From contig NZ_VCJS01000123.1 in assembly GCF_005893125.1 (NCBI RefSeq), forward strand, positions 1-36,599: a stretch of DNA of 36,599 nucleotides. The letters are read 5' to 3'. This DNA comes from Nonomuraea basaltis (lineage in GTDB: Bacteria > Actinomycetota > Actinomycetes > Streptosporangiales > Streptosporangiaceae). Made by a program: the position numbers and the translations under genes. The notes under the pieces are model-generated. The model was given only the letters and a program-made list of their open reading frames with translations, was not told the DNA's origin and ran no database searches. Below, piece by piece: positions 30,788-36,599 of the stretch. Positions within the stretch are counted from its first letter, which is position 1. Every line of letters begins with the position of its first letter.

Positions 30788-32350
30788 GTGCACGAGCAGG
30801 ATGTCGCAGGCACGCACCCGCGAGCGGGGCGGCGTGAGTGGATCGGGCTGGCTGTGCTGGCCCTGCCGGCGCTGCTGGTCGCGTTGGACATCGGCGTGCT
30901 GTTCCTGGCGCTGCCTCATCTGAGCGCAGATCTGCGGGCCACCGGAGCCGAGCAGTTGTGGATCATGGACAGCTACGGCTTCCTGCTCGCCGGTTTCCTG
31001 ATCACCATGGGTTCGCTGGGTGATCGGGTCGGGCGGCGCAGGCTGCTGCTGATCGGCGCGGCCGCGTTCGGCGCGGCCTCCGTGCTGGCCGCCTACGCCT
31101 CGAGCCCGCAGATGTTGATCGTGGCGCGCGGCATGCTCGGGATCGCCGGTGCCACCCTTGGCCCGTCGACGCTTGCCTTGATCAGCAACATGTTCGCCGA
31201 CGCCCGGCAGCGCGGGCTGGCCTTCTCGGTGTGGGCGGCCTGCCAGTTCGGCGGGGGCGCGCTGGGCCCTGTCATCGGCGGGGTGATGCTGAACCACTTC
31301 TGGTGGGGCTCGGCGTTCCTGCTCGGCGTGCCGGTGATGGTGCTGCTGCTGGTGGTCGGCCCCGTGCTGCTGCCCGAGTATCGCGTCCCTGGTGCCGGCC
31401 GGATCGATCTGTTCAGCGTGGCGCTGTCCCTGCTGGCCGTGCTGCCGGTGGTCTACGGCATCAAGGAGCTCGCCGCCGGCGACAACTCCTCCCCCGCGCC
31501 GGCGATCGTCGCGATCGTGGCTGGTGTGATCATGGGCGCGCTGTTCGTGCTCCGGCAGCGGCGGCTGGAACACCCGCTGGTGGACCTTCGCCTATTCGTC
31601 AAGACCTCGTTCCGTGTGATGCTCACGGCGATGGCGCTCGGCTCCGGTGCGCTGGCTGGCATCAGCCTGCTGACCAGCCAATACGTGCAGAGCGTCGTAG
31701 GTCTTTCGCCTGCGGAGGCCGGGTTGTGGCAGGCGCCGACCGGCGTCGGTATCGCGGCGGGCGTGCTGCTGGCTCCGAAGCTGGTCACGGTGGTCAGGCC
31801 GACCACGGCGATCGTGTTCGGCTTGAGCTTGTCGGCCGTGGGCATGCTGCTGCTGACCCAGCTCGGCAGCAGCGGCGGGTTGGTCTTCGTGGTGGTCTGC
31901 GTCGCGCTGGTCGCGTTCGGCATCGGCCCGATGTTCGCGCTGGGCACCGGCCTGGTGGTCAGCTCCGCCCCGCCGGAGAGGGCCGGATCCGCCGCGTCGC
32001 TGTCGGAGACCAGCAATGTGCTCGGCTCGACGCTGGGCCTTGCCATCCTCGGCACCGTCGGCACCGCGATCTACCGCAACCAGCTCGTGGACTCCGCGCC
32101 GGCCGGCGTTCCCGCGGCCGTGGTCGGCGCCGCCAGGGAGACCATGGGCGGGGTCGCGGCGGCCGTGGGACAGCTCCCGGCTGGGCCGGCGAGCGAACTG
32201 TTCGCCACCGCCCGGGAGTCCTTCACCAGCGGGCTCAACGTGGTTGCCGCGGTCGGCGCCGTGGTGATCATCGGCGTCGCCTTCGCCGTACGGGTCGCGC
32301 TGCGTCAGAAGGCAGCTCAGGCCGAGGAGGTCACCGCCGATGCCGGTTGA
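30788..32350 (+). CDS. MFS transporter, DHA2/EmrB-QacA type (14 helices)
   Basis: The 520-aa protein starts at GTG 30788 (GGGGAG upstream). Motif A is GSLGDRVGRRRLLLIG after the second helix, and a proline/glycine-rich helix 5 (GVPVMVLLLVVGPVLLPEYR) follows. About 14 hydrophobic segments end with VVAAVGAVVIIGVAFAVRVA. This is the size and pattern of proton-coupled multidrug exporters. It lies 92 bp upstream of the DGPF-ECF42 pair, in the same direction, and has its own ECF-type promoter. Export of a compound produced or sensed under ECF42 control is the inference. Confidence 0.92.
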   Translation: MHEQDVAGTHPRAGRREWIGLAVLALPALLVALDIGVLFLALPHLSADLRATGAEQLWIMDSYGFLLAGFLITMGSLGDRVGRRRLLLIGAAAFGAASVLAAYASSPQMLIVARGMLGIAGATLGPSTLALISNMFADARQRGLAFSVWAACQFGGGALGPVIGGVMLNHFWWGSAFLLGVPVMVLLLVVGPVLLPEYRVPGAGRIDLFSVALSLLAVLPVVYGIKELAAGDNSSPAPAIVAIVAGVIMGALFVLRQRRLEHPLVDLRLFVKTSFRVMLTAMALGSGALAGISLLTSQYVQSVVGLSPAEAGLWQAPTGVGIAAGVLLAPKLVTVVRPTTAIVFGLSLSAVGMLLLTQLGSSGGLVFVVVCVALVAFGIGPMFALGTGLVVSSAPPERAGSAASLSETSNVLGSTLGLAILGTVGTAIYRNQLVDSAPAGVPAAVVGAARETMGGVAAAVGQLPAGPASELFATARESFTSGLNVVAAVGAVVIIGVAFAVRVALRQKAAQAEEVTADAG

Positions 32351-32367
32351 TTTCGGCTGGCGCGGGA

Positions 32368-32394
32368 CGTCGAGGCTGGGGCTGCCGTTCCGAC
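32368..32394 (+). promoter_or_regulatory. ECF-type promoter CGTCGA-N16-CCGAC for the DGPF-ECF42 pair
   Basis: CGTCGA (32368-32373), 16 bases, CCGAC (32390-32394), 49 bp before the DGPF start codon. Spacing and -10 box are the same as in the two promoters at 30662-30737, while the inner spacer differs. This would let the sigma factor activate its own operon. Confidence 0.6.
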
Positions 32395-32442
32395 CTTTCC
32401 CTGAGACGCCCGCTGGGGCGCAGCGATCATGAGGAGCCAGAG

Positions 32443-32805
32443 ATGAAGTACCTGCTGATGATCCACGTGAACCCCGCCGCCTTGGAAGCGCTGTCCGAGG
32501 AGGAGCGCAACGCCATGTTCGCCGCGCACGACTCGCTTACCGCACTGACCAAGGAGTCCGGCGAGCTGGTCGGCTTCGCCGCGCTGGCCGACCCGGCCAA
32601 CACCACAACGGTCCGGGTACGCGACGGAGTCCCCGCGGTCACTGACGGGCCGTACATTGAGGCCAAGGTCTTCCTTGCCGGGTACTACGTCGTCGACTGC
32701 GAGACCACCGAGCGGGCCGCCGCGCTTGCCGGCATGATCCCGGACGCCCGCTACACCGCGGTTGAGGTGCGGCCAGTGATGCACGCCGGCGGCACGGAGA
32801 TGTGA
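32443..32805 (+). CDS. YCII/DGPF domain protein, ECF42 partner
   Basis: The 120-aa protein begins MKYLLMIHVNPAALEALSEE and carries the signature VTDGPYIEAKVFLAGYYVVD (DGPF/PhnB-YCII-related, TDGPxxExKExxxG). GAGGAG lies seven bases before the ATG. Its stop is overlapped by the start of the sigma factor gene (GTGA), so the two are translationally coupled. DGPF proteins are almost always encoded next to ECF42 sigma factors and are part of their regulon; their biochemical role is not settled. Confidence 0.92.
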   Translation: MKYLLMIHVNPAALEALSEEERNAMFAAHDSLTALTKESGELVGFAALADPANTTTVRVRDGVPAVTDGPYIEAKVFLAGYYVVDCETTERAAALAGMIPDARYTAVEVRPVMHAGGTEM

Positions 32806-34055
32806 GCATGAACGCCCGCGCCGAGGACCTGCTGCGCACACTTGCGCCGCGGGTCCTCGGGGTGCTGATCCGCCGGCACGGCCAGTTCGACGCGTGCGAG
32901 GACGCGGTTCAGGAGGCGCTGCTCGCGGCCGCCACCCAATGGCCGCTCGACGGGCTGCAGGGTAGCCCGGAGGCCTGGCTGCACACCGTCGCGACCCGCC
33001 GGCTGACCGACCGGTGGCGCAGCGACGCGGCGCGGGAGCGGCGGGAAGCCACCGTGGCCGCCATGGCCCGGACCGACGAGGGGATGACCGCCGGCCCCGG
33101 CGACCAGCAGCCAGGCGCTGAGGATGACACGCTCACCCTGCTGTTCCTGTGCTGCCATCCCGCGCTGACCCCGGCCTCCCAGGTCGCACTGACGCTGCGC
33201 GCGGTCGGCGGCCTGACCACCGCGCAGATCGCCAGGGCCTTCCTCGTTCCCGAGGCAACCATGGCGCCCAGGATCAGCCGGGCCAAGCAGAAGATCAAGG
33301 CCGCGGGCGCGTCGTTTCGGATGCCACCGGACGCCGAGTTCGCCGACCGGCTGCGGGTGGTCCTGCAGGTGCTGTACCTGATCTTCAACGAGGGCCATAC
33401 AGCCAGCTCCGGTCCCGACCTGTACCGGGCCGACCTGACCGGTGAAGCCGTCCGGCTCACCCGAGAGGTGCACCGGCTGCTGCCCGAGGACGGCGAGGTC
33501 GCCGGGCTGCTCGCGACCATGCTGCTCACCGACGCCCACCGCGCCGCCCGCACCCGCTCGGACGGGACGCTGATCCCGATCCCCGAGCAGGACCGCCGGC
33601 AGTGGGACCGCGCCGCCATCGCCGAAGGCGTCGCCCTGATCAGCGACACCCTGACCAGGAAACCGCTCGGCCCGTACCAGCTGCAGGCCGCCATCGCCGC
33701 GGTCCACTCCGAGGCGACCAGCGCGGAGGACACCGACTGGCCGCAGATTCTCGGCCTCTACGAGTTGCTCGAACACTTCTCGCCCAACCCCATGGTCACC
33801 CTCAACCGGGCCATCGCGGTGGCCATGGTCGCAGGCCCGCGGGCCGGCCTGGACCTAGTGGACACCCTGGGCTCCGACGGCCACATGTCCACCCATCACC
33901 GGCTGGACGCCGTCCGGGCGCACCTGCTGGAGATGGCCGGTGACCACGCCGCCGCCCTGGCGCATTACCGACGGGCCGCGCGGCGCACGACCAGCATTCC
34001 CGAGCAGCGCTACCTGGAGGCTCGCGCCGCCCGCCTGGCCGCCTGGGCCGGGTAG
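32802..34055 (+). CDS. ECF42-type RNA polymerase sigma factor with long C-terminal extension
   Basis: The 417-aa protein has a sigma-2 region (FDACEDAVQEALLAAATQWP, about 29-48) and DRWRSDAARERR. Sigma-4 is LTTAQIARAFLVPEATMAPR (about 142-161) with ISRAKQKIKAAG. A DUF6596-like and TPR-like extension of ~230 residues follows (VLYLIFNEGHTASSG; LYELLEHFSPNPMVTLNRAI). This layout defines ECF42; no anti-sigma gene is near, and the extension is thought to regulate activity. GTG 32802 overlaps the DGPF stop; ATG 32808 is an alternative start two codons in. It probably recognises the three TGTC[A/G]A-N16-CCGAC-like sites. Confidence 0.93.
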   Translation: MSMNARAEDLLRTLAPRVLGVLIRRHGQFDACEDAVQEALLAAATQWPLDGLQGSPEAWLHTVATRRLTDRWRSDAARERREATVAAMARTDEGMTAGPGDQQPGAEDDTLTLLFLCCHPALTPASQVALTLRAVGGLTTAQIARAFLVPEATMAPRISRAKQKIKAAGASFRMPPDAEFADRLRVVLQVLYLIFNEGHTASSGPDLYRADLTGEAVRLTREVHRLLPEDGEVAGLLATMLLTDAHRAARTRSDGTLIPIPEQDRRQWDRAAIAEGVALISDTLTRKPLGPYQLQAAIAAVHSEATSAEDTDWPQILGLYELLEHFSPNPMVTLNRAIAVAMVAGPRAGLDLVDTLGSDGHMSTHHRLDAVRAHLLEMAGDHAAALAHYRRAARRTTSIPEQRYLEARAARLAAWAG

Positions 34056-34064
34056 AGCATCCGG

Positions 34065-34376
34065 TTGGCCGGAACAGGCCAGGTCGAGGAGATACTGATC
34101 GCGGTCCCCGCAACGTCGAAGTATCCGGAGCAGCCTCTGACTGTTCCCCGGCAACCGGCCGGCGCAGCACATTCACTCCACCCACCTGATGAGCTTGGGG
34201 AACACCTTAAGATGATCACTGGTCTCGCCCCGATGTTCCTCGATGCGCCGCGCTGGGGCGCCGAACCGGACCGGCTCCTGCAGGACCTGGAAGACCTCGG
34301 GCTGGCCAACGAGTTCGATGAGGATGATAAAGAGTCCTCGCCGGAGGGGAGTTCGTTGTCGGCCAGCACCACGTGA
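34065..34376 (+). other. Doubtful small open frame; rest of the gap empty
   Basis: From TTG 34065 a 103-codon frame includes FLDAPRWGAEPDRLLQDLED and LGLANEFDEDDKE, an acidic helical stretch that looks protein-like. Its beginning has weak codon bias and no ribosome-binding site. The minus strand is also open. I do not recognise it. From 34377 to 34607 I see only low-quality open frames. Confidence 0.25.
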
Positions 34377-34607
34377 TCGACGGCGGCGCCACCGCCTGAG
34401 CGTCTTACAGCAGGTCGCGGACGACCCGGGTGCCGGCGAGGCGGTCGCGCAGGGTGCGAGCGGCCGGGTCGGGCACCCCCGCGATTGGGGTTGAGGCTCT
34501 GAAGGCTGGGGTTGGGTGTGGGGGTTGACCACGAGGTGGAGGCGGCGCCAATCAGACGATCCTGAACATCGTCTACCAACGAGCTGGGCGATGAACCACG
34601 CACGTGG

Positions 34608-35696
34608 TCAGCTGGACAGGGGCTTCAGCTCATCGATGACCAGTTTGACCACCAGATCGTCCAGGGCCAGCACGGCGTACTCCGAGACGTGGTGCTCGGT
34701 CTTGTCGCCCGGCGAGACGCCGTCGGCGCCGTAGGTGAGGAAGGTGAAGCGTCCCATGGTGAGCTGGGCGAGTTGGCGGTAGATGTACTCGCCCTGGGCG
34801 TCGAGGCCCGATGAAGCGATCGGCTCGATCTTGATGCCGCGTTCGGCCGCCCGGCGAGCCTCGGTCAGATAGTCCGGCCCGTCGTAGTCGAGGTGCGGCG
34901 GGGCGTCGGCGATGAGGAAGACCAGTTTGACGGCGTCCTCGTGCCAGGCCGGCTTGGCCAGCGCCTCGGCGAGCGCTGCGTTCAGGTCCTCGGGGGTGTC
35001 ACCGCCGCCTTCGGCCCGCACCTCGGCGAGCTGCTCACGGAACGTTTCCACGTCGGCGGTGAAGTCGGTGGTCCTGGTGACGTATTCGTCGCCCTTGTCG
35101 CGGTAGAGCGTCATGCCGAGCTTCAGTTCGGGCTCGGCCGGCAGCTTGGCGATGCGTGACGCGACCGAGTCGACGCTGGCGGTCAGGCGGCCGATCTCGT
35201 CACCCATCGAGCCGGTGGTGTCGATGAGGAACAGCACCTGCAGTTTGGCTCGGCCTTCCAGCCTGGTGAGGGGCAGCTTGACCTTGGGCGCGTCGCCGGT
35301 GGCCGCGGCGGTGGCTCCGCCGTAGGAGACGGTGATCCGGCCGTCACCGAAGATCAGCGCGCGTCCGTCGGCGTAGGTGCGCGCCGTCTGATCTCCAGCT
35401 TGCACGGTGGCGCCGGACAGCGGCCGGCCGTCCCGGTCCGTCACTGTCACGATCCTGCGCCTGCTGACATCGGCGCCTCGCACCTGCTGGTCGTCAGCGG
35501 CGAACTTCTTCTGGTAGTCCAGGTAAGCGGCGAAGGCGGCGTTGTCGTCGACGCTGCCCGCCCGTAAACCCGGCTGCCCCTGGGCTTCGGATTTCACAGC
35601 GGGCGCACTGGCGTCGCTCGTACCCCCTCCGCCGCAGGCGGTCAGGAGCAGGGCGGACAACGGCAAGGCGGCGAGGAGTACACGGTGACGTGTCAT
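34608..35696 (-). CDS. VWA-domain surface lipoprotein
   Basis: The 362-aa protein has a lipoprotein signal: MTRHRVLLAALPLSALLLTA followed by Cys21 (lipobox LTAC) and a Gly/Ser linker. An N-terminal beta region (IVTVTDRDGRPLSGATVQAG, carboxypeptidase-regulatory or Ig-like) precedes a von Willebrand A domain from about residue 153 with MIDAS start DTTGSMGDE. It continues LGMTLYRDKGDEYVTRT and LVFLIADAPPH. It should sit on the outer face of the cytoplasmic membrane, binding a partner through a metal ion. The AAGG before ATG is only two bases away, a poor fit. No partner gene is adjacent. Confidence 0.9.
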   Translation of the reverse strand: MTRHRVLLAALPLSALLLTACGGGGTSDASAPAVKSEAQGQPGLRAGSVDDNAAFAAYLDYQKKFAADDQQVRGADVSRRRIVTVTDRDGRPLSGATVQAGDQTARTYADGRALIFGDGRITVSYGGATAAATGDAPKVKLPLTRLEGRAKLQVLFLIDTTGSMGDEIGRLTASVDSVASRIAKLPAEPELKLGMTLYRDKGDEYVTRTTDFTADVETFREQLAEVRAEGGGDTPEDLNAALAEALAKPAWHEDAVKLVFLIADAPPHLDYDGPDYLTEARRAAERGIKIEPIASSGLDAQGEYIYRQLAQLTMGRFTFLTYGADGVSPGDKTEHHVSEYAVLALDDLVVKLVIDELKPLSS

Positions 35697-35737
35697 GACC
35701 TTTTCGACGGAAGGATCGGTGAGGGCGTTCAACCCCG

Positions 35738-35774
35738 GATCACACAGTGACCGTGCCGTGCCCGACATGTGATC
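35738..35774. promoter_or_regulatory. Inverted repeat GATCACA-N23-TGTGATC upstream of the lipoprotein gene
   Basis: The two perfect 7-bp arms (35738-35744 and 35768-35774) lie 42-78 bp before the start codon. A regulator site is possible; the spacing is wide for a single dimer. Confidence 0.35.
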
Positions 35775-35859
35775 TGCGGCCCCTGCGCCACAAGAGGCGA
35801 AGCACTGGTGGCCCACTGATGTGTATTCATCCCTGGTGTGCCGGGTGAACTCCGGTTCA

Positions 35860-36414
35860 GTCGACCAGGTCCAGCATCCTGGCGGGGTTCGTGCTGGCCC
35901 GGGCGTCGGCTGGGCTGACCGACAGCACCATCCGCAACGACGCCAACCATCTGGAGCTGATTCGGGACTGGTTCGGCCGGCCCCTGTGGGAGATGCAGCC
36001 CGAAGATGGCGATCGCTATTTCGGCAAGGTGTAACGGGATGCCAAGCCCTCCACCCGCACCGGACGGGCAGCCGCTCTGACGGTGTTCTTCCGGTTTCTC
36101 GAGCTCAGGCACAAGATTGAGCTGCACAATCTCACCGGCCGCGTGGTCGAATGCCCGCTCGATGAGGTCAACTGACCGCGGCTGTCGGTGGATCCTCAGC
36201 TACGCATCCCGCCCACCGTCGAGGAGATCGAGCAGCTGTTCGTCGGGTGGCGCGAAGAGCTGCTGAGCTGCCGCAAGTTCGCCCCGGCCGCCCGCAACTA
36301 CGCTGTGGCCCGGCTGGTCGCCGATGTCGGATTACGGATCGACGAGGCCCGCATGCTGGACCTGGAGGACGTGCGCTGGGAGCTGGGCCGGTTCGGCAAG
36401 CTGAACGTGTCTTC
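35860..36414 (+). pseudogene. Tyrosine recombinase/integrase pseudogene with two in-frame stops
   Basis: One frame reads LARASAGLTDSTIRNDANHL, IRDWFGRPLWEMQPEDGDRY, FGKV-stop-RDAKPSTRTG and AALTVFFRFLELRHKIEL. A second stop (TGA 36173) follows, then PPTVEEIEQLFVGWREELLS, ARNYAVARLVADVGLRIDEA and RMLDLEDVRWELGRFGKLNV. This is the N-terminal SAM-like domain and the start of the catalytic domain (the first catalytic Arg lies in GLRIDEARML) of an actinobacterial integrase. Similarity ends abruptly at 36414, before the H-x-x-R and Tyr. TAA at 36032 and TGA at 36173 confirm decay. Confidence 0.85.
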
Positions 36415-36599
36415 GCCTCACCCCTGGGCTCGACAAAGGTCACAGACCATGACCACCGTCTATCGTTGGCCGGCTGGGCGGTGGGTGGGAAGTTCCTTCG
36501 GAGTCGGCCCGCCCCGCAGCAGAAGATCCCACATGCCGGTCAGGTTATCCGGTGCCACCAGCACCGGGGTCGGCCAGCGTGACCATCGTCTCGAGCAGC
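36415..36599. other. Unrecognised sequence to the window edge
   Basis: The integrase similarity stops at a sharp boundary. The minus strand contains a protein-like piece (VLVAPDNLTGMWDLLLRGGP) without start or stop in view. It may belong to a gene continuing beyond the window. Confidence 0.25.

Noticed and set aside
31231..32805. 524-aa plus-strand frame that would fuse part of the MFS region to the DGPF protein
   Set aside because: The first 400 residues are an out-of-frame reading of the MFS gene; the DGPF protein has its own start with GAGGAG.
36247..36582. Open frame across the integrase breakpoint on the plus strand
   Set aside because: It reads the integrase remnant out of frame and then unrecognised sequence; nothing supports it as a gene.
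1..36599. CRISPR arrays, tRNA or rRNA genes, riboswitches
   Set aside because: No regularly spaced repeats, cloverleaf-like sequences or conserved rRNA or riboswitch cores were seen on either strand.

Overview
The window is high-GC actinobacterial DNA. The signs are strong G/C third-position bias, GTG starts, a LuxR-type large ATP-binding regulator (LAL), an ECF42-type sigma factor with its DGPF/YCII partner, two GlxA-type AraC regulators, and the remains of an F420-type luciferase-like monooxygenase. Streptomyces or a Streptosporangiales genus would fit; nothing here fixes the genus. It reads as an accessory chromosomal region: small regulator-plus-oxidoreductase modules separated by decayed mobile elements and half-deleted genes.

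Left part (1-11000): start of an NAD-dependent epimerase cut by the window edge; a berberine-bridge-type FAD oxidase; a TetR regulator divergent from an NmrA-type reductase, with nested palindromes between them, followed by a broken LLM oxidoreductase; an IS5-type transposase remnant; an MBL-fold hydrolase; a leftward, overlapping operon of RibD-like reductase, MFS exporter and second RibD-like reductase, with the tail of another FAD oxidase buried in it; and a divergent 944-aa LAL regulator.

Middle (11000-24000): a scar zone with a broken DoxX gene, an ISL3 transposase tail and an amino-acid permease reduced to its N-terminus. Next come an Lrp/AsnC regulator and a 992-aa kinase/M23-like/class-III aminotransferase fusion, probably a hydroxylysine-kinase plus phospho-lyase type enzyme. 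After a TniB-like fragment come a truncated membrane gene, a small conserved protein and a DJ-1/PfpI protein, divergent from a GlxA-type regulator. Then an AraC regulator, a small membrane protein, a flavin monoamine oxidase, resolvase remnants, a membrane protein that has lost its N-terminal domain, and a MarR regulator.

Right part (24000-36599): a second GlxA-type regulator divergent from a quinone-oxidoreductase-like MDR enzyme; a nitroreductase whose stop codon is lost, so its frame runs through an NmrA remnant into an aldo/keto reductase; a frameshifted membrane-anchored hydrolase-like gene; a PPOX-family protein; a decayed serine hydrolase divergent from an MFS exporter - DGPF protein - ECF42 sigma factor unit; a VWA lipoprotein; and a tyrosine-recombinase pseudogene.

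The two most useful regulatory signals are (1) three sites of form [T/C]GTC[A/G]A-N16-CCGAC, two of them exact mirror images, which look like promoters of the local ECF42 sigma factor, and (2) a 16-bp motif shared by the MarR promoter and the nitroreductase promoter 2.9 kb away, suggesting a small MarR regulon. All protein names rest on motif recognition by eye; no database search was run.
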